From NCBI GenBank assembly GCA_024280295.1, contig JAJRQK010000033.1:1-43109 (forward strand): DNA of 43,109 bases. The letters are read 5' to 3'. Shown here piece after piece: positions 1 to 7,665 of this stretch. Within the stretch, counting starts at the first letter, position 1. Every line of letters starts with the position of its first letter. Under the pieces are notes generated by a model. The model saw only the letters and a list, made by a program, of their open reading frames with translations, had not been told where the DNA came from and did not search any database. Both the position numbers and the translations under genes were made by a program. The DNA is from Bacteroidota bacterium (GTDB lineage: Bacteria > Bacteroidota > Bacteroidia > Flavobacteriales_D > Crocinitomicaceae).

Positions 1-27
1 AATTCATTAATTCGACAATTCATTACT

Positions 28-1485
28 ATGAGTATAAGAAATTTAGCCCCAGAATCTTTGTGGAATCATTTTGCTGATTTAAATGCAGTGCCAAGACCTT
101 CTAAAAAGGAAGAGCGAGTGATTCAGCACATGCTAGATTTTGGTGATAATCTAGGATTGGAGACAATTCAAGATGCAATCGGTAATGTGATTATCAAGAA
201 AAATGCAACCATAGGAATGGAGAGTAAAAAGACCGTTATCTTGCAATCTCACTTGGATATGGTACACCAGAAAAACGCTGATACTGTATTCGATTTTGAC
301 ACACAAGGTATTGAGATGCGAATAAACGATGATTGGGTAGATGCAAATGGCACAACACTTGGTGCTGATAATGGAATTGGTGTTGCTAGTATTATGGCTG
401 TTCTAGCTTCCACAGACATCGCTCATCCAGCAATCGAAGCAATGTTCACAATAGATGAGGAAACAGGAATGACAGGGGCAATGAAACTAGACCCATCCAA
501 CTTTGAAGGAGAAATATTACTGAATTTGGACACCGAAGATGATGATGAGTTGTCGATAGGTTGCGCAGGAGGGATTGATACAAACACATCTTATAGTTAT
601 ACTGAAGTGGATGTAGATGTGGATGCTTCTTGCTTCGAAATTAAGATTAGTGGATTACTCGGAGGTCATTCAGGTATGGATATTGACAAGGGGAGAGGGA
701 ATGCTAATAAGTTAATGAATAGAGTTCTTCGCTCAATTCGTGAGGCATGTCAAATCCAAGTTGTATCTGTTGATGGAGGAAGCTTGAGAAATGCGATTCC
801 TAGAGAGTCAACAGCTGTTATTGCTGTGAATCATGAGTTCGAAGGACAAGTCGATCTTGAGTTTAATGCAATAGCACTAACAATCAAGGAAGAATTCAAG
901 ACCCTCGAAAAAGAACTGTCAATTAGTTTTAAGCCAACTAAAAATGCTTCAAAAGCGGCCAGTTCTGATGAGATAGCAAAAATGATCAATGCAATTTACA
1001 CTGTTCACAATGGGGTTTTTAGAATGAGCCCAGATATTGAAGGGTTGGTTGAAACTTCATCTAGCCTAGCTCGTGTAATAATTAAAGATGGTGAATTTAC
1101 AACGCAATCTCTTCAGCGAAGTAGTGTTGAAAGTACAAAGGATGACGTGGCGAATACTGTCAGGTCGGCATTTGAATTAATGGGAGCTGCCGTTGTTCAA
1201 AATGGTGATTATCCTGGGTGGCAACCTAATTCGAATTCTGCGATCCTCGATTTAATGTCTAGCCTGTATAAAACTAAATTCAATGACGAGCCAAAGATTA
1301 AAGCTTGTCACGCTGGATTGGAATGTGGGATTTTAGGCCAGCATTTACCAGATGTTGATATGATTTCATTCGGACCTAATATTAGAGCCGCTCATTCTCC
1401 AGATGAAAAAGTTCAGATTTCATCCGTACAGAAATTTTGGAGTTATTTATTAGATGTACTAAAGGAGATTCCTTCAAAAAACTAA
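28..1485 (+). CDS. pepD: Aminoacyl-histidine dipeptidase, M20 family (PepD-like)
   Basis: A zinc dipeptidase of family M20, which hydrolyses Xaa-His and other dipeptides in the cytosol. The 485 residues match the length of E. coli PepD. Metal-site residues are visible in family order: H75 and D77 in SHLDMV, D114 in LGADNG, E144-E145 in TIDEETG, D168 in LNLDTED and H456 in AAHSPDE near the C-terminus. The GGHSGMD stretch near residue 213 belongs to the dimerisation/lid domain. There is no signal peptide. The ATG at 28 is the natural start because MSIRNLAPESLWNHF is a typical family N-terminus. Only 27 nt lie upstream in the window, so the promoter cannot be judged. The DUF3820 gene follows almost directly, so the two are probably co-transcribed. 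Confidence 0.93.
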   Translation: MSIRNLAPESLWNHFADLNAVPRPSKKEERVIQHMLDFGDNLGLETIQDAIGNVIIKKNATIGMESKKTVILQSHLDMVHQKNADTVFDFDTQGIEMRINDDWVDANGTTLGADNGIGVASIMAVLASTDIAHPAIEAMFTIDEETGMTGAMKLDPSNFEGEILLNLDTEDDDELSIGCAGGIDTNTSYSYTEVDVDVDASCFEIKISGLLGGHSGMDIDKGRGNANKLMNRVLRSIREACQIQVVSVDGGSLRNAIPRESTAVIAVNHEFEGQVDLEFNAIALTIKEEFKTLEKELSISFKPTKNASKAASSDEIAKMINAIYTVHNGVFRMSPDIEGLVETSSSLARVIIKDGEFTTQSLQRSSVESTKDDVANTVRSAFELMGAAVVQNGDYPGWQPNSNSAILDLMSSLYKTKFNDEPKIKACHAGLECGILGQHLPDVDMISFGPNIRAAHSPDEKVQISSVQKFWSYLLDVLKEIPSKN

Positions 1486-1491
1486 TAGGTT

Positions 1492-1728
1492 TTGTCGAAC
1501 TCTAAGCCACACGAACTCGAAGAACTGGCAAATATGCGTATGCCATTTGGTAAATATAAAGGGATTCTTCTGGTAAAAATACCTGAGTTCTATCTTCTTT
1601 GGTATAAGAATAAAGGCTTTCCTGTTGGAAAGCTTGGACGTCAAATGGAACTTATACTAGAGATCAAAGTTAATGGGCTTGAGAATCTTATTTATCCACT
1701 CATTCGCAAGGATAATAAAAGCTACTAA
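1492..1728 (+). CDS. DUF3820 family small protein
   Basis: A 78-residue protein. The segment MPFGKYKGILLVKIPEFYLL is the hallmark of DUF3820, sometimes annotated as a putative quorum-sensing-regulated virulence factor; its biochemical role is not established. There is no signal peptide or membrane segment. The frame opens at a TTG (1492), 6 nt after the pepD stop, and an in-frame ATG lies at 1534, just before the MPFGKYKG motif. The short gap to pepD suggests translational coupling from TTG, but ATG 1534 cannot be excluded. It is the last gene of the probable pepD operon: the next 170 nt are AT-rich and non-coding. Confidence 0.75.
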   Translation: MSNSKPHELEELANMRMPFGKYKGILLVKIPEFYLLWYKNKGFPVGKLGRQMELILEIKVNGLENLIYPLIRKDNKSY

Positions 1729-1896
1729 TATGTTCGCGATTTATTTCATTTTACTTAGATGTCAATAGTGACAACTAATACATCTCTATTTATGTTTTCT
1801 TTAAATGTTATTTTTTTGTTAATTTATTAATTGTGAAAATCCAATCATGCAATTTGTGCCGTTAGTTATTCTGTAATCAACAAAAACAAATTAGTT

Positions 1897-2466
1897 ATGA
1901 AAAAGTCAACAGTAATTAGCAAAATGATCTTAATGATCGCAATTTTTATCGGACAAGGTGCATTTGCACAATCAGAAATGTCTGGTGTAACAAAAATGGT
2001 AGGAGGCGCAGAAATGTTTCCGACAAAAAACATCATCGAGAACGCTGTAAATTCAAAAGATCACACAACTTTGGTTGCTGCCGTTAAAGCCGCTGATTTG
2101 GTTGGTGTTCTATCGGGTGATGGACCATTCACAGTGTTCGCTCCAACCAATGCTGCATTTGATGCTCTTCCTGATGGAACAGTTGAAACATTATTGAAGC
2201 CAGAGAACATTAAAACACTTCAAACTATTTTAACATACCACGTAGTAGCTGGTAAATGGAGTGCTTCTGCTATCATCGGAATGATGGTTGATGGTAAAGC
2301 TGAAATTAAAACAGTAAGTGGTGGAATATTAACTGCTTGGATGAAAGGTGATGCTGTTTATGTAACAGATGAAAATGGAAATTCAGCTCAAGTTACAATA
2401 GCAGATGTTAATCAATCCAATGGTGTTATTCATGTAGTAGATGCGGTTCTTCTTCCTGGAATGTAA
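1897..2466 (+). CDS. Secreted fasciclin (FAS1) domain protein
   Basis: A 189-residue exported protein with a single FAS1 domain. Residues 1-24 form a signal peptide ending ...GQGAFAQ, typical of this phylum. The FAS1 H1 motif is GPFTVFAPTNAAFDALP (about residues 75-92), the central YHVV follows at about 128-131, and the H2 motif NGVIHVVDAVLLP closes the domain at the C-terminus. FAS1 domains mediate adhesion or surface association in bacteria; the ligand is not predictable here. There is no T9SS sorting domain and no lipobox, so a periplasmic or soluble secreted location is likely. The gene stands alone: 168 nt of AT-rich DNA lies upstream and a strong intrinsic terminator follows 44 nt after the stop. 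Confidence 0.9.
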   Translation: MKKSTVISKMILMIAIFIGQGAFAQSEMSGVTKMVGGAEMFPTKNIIENAVNSKDHTTLVAAVKAADLVGVLSGDGPFTVFAPTNAAFDALPDGTVETLLKPENIKTLQTILTYHVVAGKWSASAIIGMMVDGKAEIKTVSGGILTAWMKGDAVYVTDENGNSAQVTIADVNQSNGVIHVVDAVLLPGM

Positions 2467-2507
2467 GATTAAAAATGTAAGTAGATGCCAGAAATGGCAA
2501 TTATGTG

Positions 2508-2543
2508 AAATGTCCTGTCAATTATTGGCAGGACATTTTTTTT
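2508..2543 (+). terminator. Intrinsic terminator after the fasciclin gene
   Basis: Perfect 8-bp stem ATGTCCTG (2510-2517) / CAGGACAT (2529-2536) with an 11-nt loop, followed at once by an unbroken T run to 2543. Placed 44 nt after the stop codon of the fasciclin gene. Confidence 0.88.
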
Positions 2544-2725
2544 GATGAGAACTCTGTTATGGAATTCTGAAAGTTCATTTTTTAACATTATCAAGGAGGA
2601 ATCTGTTAAGTATTTAATGATTTCAATAAACCTATTCCACTCATCCTTTTTATTATGCGTTCATATAAATTCACTATTCCTTCTATAGAGCTTTGTGTAA
2701 ATTGCGACAACTTTAAAACTCGAAA

Positions 2726-4507
2726 ATGAAAACACTCACAACATTTGTACTTGCTATCATAGCACAGGTAAGCTTTGGACAGATCTCCAATGAACTCGAA
2801 CACTACCTCGAAGAAAAAATTCGAGATGTACAAGTTCGCAAATATGTAACTGAGCATGCTCTAGCTCATAAAGAAGCAAAAGATGCTGGTGTCACTTACA
2901 TCCCCGAAGGAAAGAATCCTGCTTCTTTTATGCAATCTTTAGGGTATGAAGCTGGTGCTCGTGGGATTAATCACGAATTCTCTGTAACTGGTGGTGCAGA
3001 GCCATTTATTGCTATGAATCCTCTTAATTCTGATCATTTGGCTGTTACTTATATGAGTCGAGCGGATTCTGATTATCCAATTTTTGTCACATTGGATGGT
3101 GGCGTCACATGGGCTCAAAGTTCATTCAGTCCTCTCTCTCAATTGAATATTTATGCTCCTGGAACTTTTGTTCTTGGAGGAGGGGATCCAATTTTGGCTT
3201 TCGACAATAATGGTACATTACATCTAACTTATATCTACGCTCATGGCTCAGGGTTTCCTGTTCTTGGAGGTATGTACTATGTTAATTCATCAGATGGTGG
3301 GCTTAATTTCACCGTTCCATCAGGAGGTGATCATGTTATTTATGAAGGGGATGTTTTTGCGGGAGATCTACTGGACCGCCAGTGGATGGCTTGTGATAAT
3401 ACAACTGGAACGGAGAATGGCACCTTGTATATGAGCGCTGTATATTTCGGTGGACCATTCGGAACAGCAGGGGAACTTGTGCTAAAAAAGGGCCTAACGG
3501 ATTCAGGGTTTACTAGTAATTCTATTGCAGTGCCGTTCGTGGGATCTGAAACTACGCAGTTTGGAAATATAAAAGTGGATGATGCTGGGACTGTTCATGT
3601 CGCTTGTATGAGATTTGATGGTACAACAGCTGCTGGAAATATACTTTACACTCAATCAACTGATGGTGGAGCCACTTTCCCTACGGTAGTAACAATTGCA
3701 AATGCAACGACTGGACTTCCTAATAATGCAGCGACACATATTGTTCATAGTCGCGATAACTCTGCTACAAGTTTAGCTGTTGATGGAGATAACGTTTATA
3801 TTGCTTGGTCAGATTTTGATAATGGAATCCTAAGAGGTTTCTTTTCCTATTCATTTGATAATGGAACAAGTTTCTCTGTTCCAACACAATTTGGAGAGAA
3901 TTTATTCGGGACTGGCTTTCATCATGTAATGCCACATGTTGCTGCTGATAATGGAAGAGTTTCAATTAGTTGGTATAAAGTTGATACAGCAACAATGATC
4001 ACAGATTATATGATTGCTGAATCAGATAATGCTGGCTTCAGCTTTTTGACGAATGCAATAGTGAGCTCTAGCACAACGGATTTCGCAAATGAAGATGCGA
4101 ATGATTTCTATGGTGATTATAACGCTTCCGAGAAATCTGGCTGTAGAACATTCTCTGTCTTTTCCGACGGGAGAGGAGGGAGTCCAGTTGTATATTTCGT
4201 CAATGAAGATGGATGCAACCTTGGCATAAAAGAGGTTTCAGCAATTAATGGGGCGTTAAGTGTTGGTGATTTATATCCAAATCCTAGCACAAACGAAGTT
4301 ACATTCACTCTTTCATTTGATGGCGCAGAGAATGCCATGATTGAGTTGTTAGATCTTAAAGGTGCAGTATTATTGGAGCAAGACATTAATTTAACTCCTT
4401 TAAATCAAAATTTTAATTTAGATTTATCTGGAATTGTACCAGGAACGTATCATGTTCGAATTGTAACTCCAAATGAGTTTGCTGTTCGTACACTCATAAA
4501 GAATTGA
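2726..4507 (+). CDS. Secreted sialidase/BNR-fold protein with T9SS sorting domain
   Basis: A 593-residue secreted protein. It has a signal peptide (1-19, ...VSFGQ), then a beta-propeller with repeated Asp-box-like turns (TLDGGVTW, SSDGGLNF, STDGGATF, SFDNGTSF), and finally a type A T9SS C-terminal domain of about 80 residues starting at LYPNPSTNEVTF and ending with a basic residue (LIKN). The propeller is of the exo-alpha-sialidase-like superfamily, but I cannot identify the Arg triad of true sialidases, so enzymatic activity is not claimed. The CTD implies export by PorU-type processing and anchoring to the cell surface or release. ATG 2726 is chosen because the signal peptide starts there. 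A terminator follows; the gene appears monocistronic. Confidence 0.85.
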   Translation: MKTLTTFVLAIIAQVSFGQISNELEHYLEEKIRDVQVRKYVTEHALAHKEAKDAGVTYIPEGKNPASFMQSLGYEAGARGINHEFSVTGGAEPFIAMNPLNSDHLAVTYMSRADSDYPIFVTLDGGVTWAQSSFSPLSQLNIYAPGTFVLGGGDPILAFDNNGTLHLTYIYAHGSGFPVLGGMYYVNSSDGGLNFTVPSGGDHVIYEGDVFAGDLLDRQWMACDNTTGTENGTLYMSAVYFGGPFGTAGELVLKKGLTDSGFTSNSIAVPFVGSETTQFGNIKVDDAGTVHVACMRFDGTTAAGNILYTQSTDGGATFPTVVTIANATTGLPNNAATHIVHSRDNSATSLAVDGDNVYIAWSDFDNGILRGFFSYSFDNGTSFSVPTQFGENLFGTGFHHVMPHVAADNGRVSISWYKVDTATMITDYMIAESDNAGFSFLTNAIVSSSTTDFANEDANDFYGDYNASEKSGCRTFSVFSDGRGGSPVVYFVNEDGCNLGIKEVSAINGALSVGDLYPNPSTNEVTFTLSFDGAENAMIELLDLKGAVLLEQDINLTPLNQNFNLDLSGIVPGTYHVRIVTPNEFAVRTLIKN

Positions 4508-4557
4508 AAATTGTTGTAGAAGGCTGATTTATTTGGTTATCAGCTATAATACTTAAT

Positions 4558-4595
4558 GGGGACTCACTTGGTTTGGTGATGTTCCCATTTTTTTT
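4558..4595 (+). terminator. Intrinsic terminator after the sialidase-like gene
   Basis: Stem GGGGAC (4558-4563) / GTTCCC (4581-4586), with one G-T wobble and a 17-nt loop, followed by a long T tract through about 4595. Lies 50 nt after the stop at 4507. Confidence 0.8.
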
Positions 4596-4878
4596 CATCA
4601 ATATCAATAACATGATGTTCTATAACTGGACGCTTTTCAAAGAATGAAAGAGTCAATCTATCTAAAAAAACAACCTCATAAGGTAAGAACTTATCGGTTT
4701 CCATTAAATAGTTTACTTATAAATAAAGAAGATTTATATATCTTAATATCAACTAATTAGTGATTCTATATAAATGATCTATTTAGGATCTTTGTTTACA
4801 AATCAAATACTTTTTTATCTTTTTTGTAACATTCTATATTTTGCAGCGTAATCCATTACAAACAAAACAATCTTTATC
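4596..4878. other. AT-rich intergenic stretch upstream of the 59-residue ORF
   Basis: No gene or RNA recognised. Near its right end it carries TTTGTAAC (4823-4830) and the inverted partner TTACAAA (4856-4862), the same half-site words that occur in the inverted repeat at the XRE regulator start. TATATTTTG at 4835-4843 resembles a -7 element but its spacing is off by one base. Confidence 0.5.
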
Positions 4879-5058
4879 ATGCAGTTTATCAATACAAACA
4901 GAGCTAAGACAGCTAAACTTAAATTGTCACAACATAGAGTACAAGGAGAAAGAAGTAGACTATCAGTCTTTCAAGTGGCACAATTAATGGATACAGTCAA
5001 GATAGGTAATGGTGAGTCAGCACATCAGAATACTTCGGTGTTCTTTTCATTGAATTAA
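4879..5058 (+). CDS. Unrecognised 59-residue ORF
   Basis: A short ORF (ATG 4879 to TAA 5056-5058) in an otherwise empty 660-nt gap. The product is basic in its first half (MQFINTNRAKTAKLKLSQHR...) and polar in the second, with no signal peptide, membrane segment or motif that I recognise. Evidence that it is real is positional: a -7-like element and an inverted TTTGTAA/TTACAAA pair lie just upstream, and a good intrinsic terminator begins about 20 nt after the stop, so something here is transcribed. It could equally be a non-coding RNA, or a decayed gene fragment. The next gene is an XRE regulator with the same half-sites at its start. Confidence 0.4.
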   Translation: MQFINTNRAKTAKLKLSQHRVQGERSRLSVFQVAQLMDTVKIGNGESAHQNTSVFFSLN

Positions 5059-5075
5059 TTGAGTAGAATCATATA

Positions 5076-5116
5076 TAGTGGTCGTTTCAAGAATTTGGAG
5101 CGACCATTTTTGTTTT
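5076..5116 (+). terminator. Intrinsic terminator after the 59-residue ORF
   Basis: Stem TGGTCG (5079-5084) / CGACCA (5101-5106), extended inward by TTTC/GGAG with wobble pairs, followed by the T-rich tract TTTTTGTTTT. There is no recognisable gene upstream other than the 59-residue ORF, so it marks a short transcript ending here. Confidence 0.75.
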
Positions 5117-5127
5117 ATCGAATATTG

Positions 5128-5174
5128 ATTTGTAACTTCGTTTAGTAATGTAATAAAACCATCAAGTTACAAAT
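5128..5174 (+). promoter_or_regulatory. Candidate operator/promoter of the XRE regulator: 11-bp inverted repeat
   Basis: ATTTGTAACTT (5128-5138) and its exact inverse AAGTTACAAAT (5164-5174) are separated by 25 nt. The left arm overlaps TAACTTCG (5133-5140), a variant of the TAnnTTTG -7 element, and the right arm runs into the ATG at 5173. A protein bound to both arms would cover promoter and start codon, which suits autoregulation by the encoded helix-turn-helix protein. The repeat is seen directly; its function is inferred. Confidence 0.5.
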
Positions 5175-5526
5175 GTTAATTCAAGATCGAGTAAAACTAA
5201 TAATTAAAGCCAATAATCTTTCATCATCCGAATTTGCGGATCAAATAGGGATTAAGCGCTCGAACCTAAGTCATGTACTAAATGGGCGCAATAAACCAGG
5301 GTTAGAGTTCCTTTCAAAAGTGATTAACGCTTTTCCAAATGTAAATGCCTCTTGGTTACTAACTGGGAAGCAGAGGCAAGGTATACTTCAAGAAGAGTCA
5401 GTAGATAAGGGTATTCACTCAACTAATACAATAGAGTCATCCAGAGAGGCTAATACAGACAAGATTGATAAAATTGTTGTGTTCTACACAGATGGTTCTT
5501 TTAAAGACTATTCTCCTAGTGCTTAA
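5173..5526 (+). CDS. XRE-family transcriptional regulator
   Basis: A 117-residue DNA-binding protein. Residues 1-66 form a Cro/C1-type helix-turn-helix: SSSEFADQIGIKRSNLSHVL contains helices 2 and 3, followed by GRNKPGLEFLSKVINAFPNVNASWLLTG, a common ending for this subfamily in Bacteroidota. The C-terminal 50 residues are polar and probably flexible, ending in a short hydrophobic strand (DKIVVFYTDGSF). No sensor domain is apparent. The stop overlaps the 3' end of mnmA on the other strand by 11 nt, so the two genes converge. An inverted repeat overlaps its promoter and start codon, suggesting autoregulation. Targets are unknown; the upstream 59-residue ORF shares half-site words with it. Confidence 0.85.
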   Translation: MLIQDRVKLIIKANNLSSSEFADQIGIKRSNLSHVLNGRNKPGLEFLSKVINAFPNVNASWLLTGKQRQGILQEESVDKGIHSTNTIESSREANTDKIDKIVVFYTDGSFKDYSPSA

Positions 5527-6694
5527 TGATTCCTGATGCTATTAGCTCATCCTCAATGTACAATGCTGCAAATTGTCCTGGCGTAATACCTCTTTGCTTC
5601 TCATTGAAGAGGAGGTAGACTGCGTCATCTTGAACATAAGCAATTCCTTTCTGAAGCTTTTGTCTATATCGAATTCGAAGTTCGCATTGAAGGTTATCTA
5701 TTTGATTCAATGTGTAACGTGAACTAACGAAGTGAAAGTCCTTATTATCAATGCATAAAGCCCATCTATTTAAACCTGAATGTTGGTCAGTTTGACCGCT
5801 GTAAACAATATTAGAATCAACGTCCAGGCCAATTACAAACGACGGTTTTGGTCGACCGCCAATGTGTAAACCCTTCCGCTGTCCAATTGTATAGTAATGT
5901 GCGCCTTGATGTTCTGCAACACTGATTCCATCTTCTTTGGAGTAAGTAAAAGGATTCGCTAAACTAGCAACTGTCTCTTTTTTTACTGGGATCTCATCGT
6001 ATTCCTTAAAAGATGGTAAATCATTGGGGATCTCAATAACAATTCCCTTTTTAGGCTCTAACTGCTGTTGCAGAAACTGTGGCAGACTTATTTTACCAAC
6101 AAAACAGAGCCCTTGAGAATCTTTCTTGTCGGCAGTATGCAGCCCAATTTCACGTGCTATTGTGCGAACTTCGCTTTTCAGTAATTCGCCAATAGGGAAT
6201 AGTGCTTTCGAGAGTTGATATTGGTTTAATTGGCAAAGGAAGTAGGATTGATCCTTGCTTGGATCTTTACCAGAAAGTAAACCGAAAGATCCATCTACAT
6301 GTTCTTTTTTTCGGCAGTAATGACCAGTTGCAACATAATCAGCTCCGAGTTCCATCGCTGCTTTTAGGAAGACATCAAACTTAATTTCACGATTGCAGAG
6401 CACATCAGGGTTTGGTGTTCTTCCTACTTTGTATTCTGAAAACATGTAGTCTACAATTTTCTCACGGTATTCTTTACTCAGATCTATTACTTGAAAAGGG
6501 ATTCCAAGTTGTTGAGCGATAAGTAGCGCATCATTTGAGTCATCAATCCAAGGGCAATCATCTGATAGTGTAACTGATTCATCATGCCAATTCCTCATAA
6601 ACATGCCAATCACTTCGTATCCCTGTTCTATCAAGAGATGCGCTGCAACACTAGAATCTACTCCTCCAGATAATCCAACTACCACACGTTTCAT
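5516..6694 (-). CDS. mnmA: tRNA-specific 2-thiouridylase MnmA
   Basis: Catalyses ATP-dependent 2-thiolation of the wobble uridine U34 in tRNA Lys, Glu and Gln, accepting sulfur from a sulfur-relay protein. The 392 residues carry the PP-loop SGGVDSS (9-15) for ATP, the catalytic Cys100 in TPNPDVLCNREIKF and the second catalytic Cys197 in DSQGLCFVGK; E. coli equivalents are Cys102 and Cys199. The insertion WHDESVTLSDDCPWIDDSNDA near residue 36 is typical of Bacteroidota MnmA. The central GQRKGLHIGG and a C-terminal beta-barrel are present, so the gene is intact. The ATG at 6694 is unambiguous because the PP-loop begins at residue 9. It is a single gene, convergent with the XRE regulator. Confidence 0.97.
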   Translation of the reverse strand: MKRVVVGLSGGVDSSVAAHLLIEQGYEVIGMFMRNWHDESVTLSDDCPWIDDSNDALLIAQQLGIPFQVIDLSKEYREKIVDYMFSEYKVGRTPNPDVLCNREIKFDVFLKAAMELGADYVATGHYCRKKEHVDGSFGLLSGKDPSKDQSYFLCQLNQYQLSKALFPIGELLKSEVRTIAREIGLHTADKKDSQGLCFVGKISLPQFLQQQLEPKKGIVIEIPNDLPSFKEYDEIPVKKETVASLANPFTYSKEDGISVAEHQGAHYYTIGQRKGLHIGGRPKPSFVIGLDVDSNIVYSGQTDQHSGLNRWALCIDNKDFHFVSSRYTLNQIDNLQCELRIRYRQKLQKGIAYVQDDAVYLLFNEKQRGITPGQFAALYIEDELIASGIIKH

Positions 6695-6836
6695 AGTGTA
6701 AAATTACTACTTATTCAGTTGATATTGGAGATAATTCACAATTTACAATTGTATACATATCAATTAGCTACTCGTTACAAATGTAAATGCAATCAATTAA
6801 CATTTGTTGCAAACTAACTCGAATAAATCGCGGAAC

Positions 6837-6844
6837 TATTTTTG
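6837..6844 (+). promoter_or_regulatory. -7 promoter element TATTTTTG
   Basis: Exact match to the Bacteroidota -7 consensus TAnnTTTG, ending 14 nt before ATG 6859. No convincing -33 TTTG at the right distance. It lies downstream of the longer possible start at 6787, arguing that the protein starts at 6859. Confidence 0.5.
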
Positions 6845-6858
6845 TACATTCGCTTCCA

Positions 6859-7605
6859 ATGAGCAAGACTTTTTTATTTTTTATTTTCACGTTGATCTTG
6901 GTTTCGGTGTATTCTCAAGATTGTGAACAAGTCCTTTTTACTGGAAAAGTAGAAGATACTCTTCGTCCTAAGAATTTTTATAATTTGATGGTTATTAATC
7001 GCTCTACTGGGCAAGGTGTATTTGGTCAACCAAACGGCAATTTTAGTGTATATGCCAATAATGGCGATACTATTGCATTATCTATTACGGGTTATCCGGT
7101 TGTGAGTTTGATCGTTGTGGCGGATTCCAATTGTCAATCGAAGGAACATATATATATAGAGGGGCAAGAGCAAGAGATAGCGCAAGTAATTGTCCGTCCG
7201 CTTAAATCATTGGAACAAATTCGCTCAGAGCGTGAAGCATTGGCACTTCGAGAAACACGAATGGTAACAGGTATCGAGGTACTCCAAAGTCCTATTACGG
7301 CACTTTATCAAGCATTCTCTAAAAAAGAACGAACGAAGCGTTGGATTGCGAAGCAAGAGCACAAAGACGATCAAGTAAATATTCTCAAGGATTTAATTCG
7401 TACATACATTGCCTATGACATCATTGAGCTATCTGATGACGAATTTGAAGAGTTTATTTACTTTTTGAATATGGATGAGCAATTTTTGAAAACAGCATCT
7501 GAATTCGAACTAATTACTTTCATTCAAGATAAATTCGTGCATTACAAACTTGTAAAGGAGAGCGGAGGTAAGTCTACGGTGTTTGATCGGATTGATGGGA
7601 ATTAA
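6859..7605 (+). CDS. Secreted CarboxypepD_reg-like domain protein
   Basis: A 248-residue exported protein. The signal peptide MSKTFLFFIFTLILVSVYSQ starts at ATG 6859; the frame is open upstream to 6787 but that extension would bury the signal peptide and precede the -7 element. Residues 30-95 (LFTGKVEDTL...GQPNGNFSVYANNGDTIALSITGY) look like the beta-sandwich of carboxypeptidase regulatory-like domains, common in surface proteins of this phylum. The remainder is helical and charged (RSEREALALRETRM..., SKKERTKRWIAKQEHKDD), a pattern shared by a conserved Bacteroidota family of unknown function. There is no sorting domain. It is convergent with the M1 peptidase gene. Confidence 0.75.
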   Translation: MSKTFLFFIFTLILVSVYSQDCEQVLFTGKVEDTLRPKNFYNLMVINRSTGQGVFGQPNGNFSVYANNGDTIALSITGYPVVSLIVVADSNCQSKEHIYIEGQEQEIAQVIVRPLKSLEQIRSEREALALRETRMVTGIEVLQSPITALYQAFSKKERTKRWIAKQEHKDDQVNILKDLIRTYIAYDIIELSDDEFEEFIYFLNMDEQFLKTASEFELITFIQDKFVHYKLVKESGGKSTVFDRIDGN

Positions 7606-7665
7606 TTTCAGCACTCCAATTTCCAATTATATTTTAACAATCATCCTCTGTTTTAATTCCCTATT

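Noticed and set aside
1757-1785. AGATGT...ACATCT inverted repeat after the DUF3820 gene
   Set aside because: Only 6 bp with a large loop and no T tract; too weak to call a terminator.
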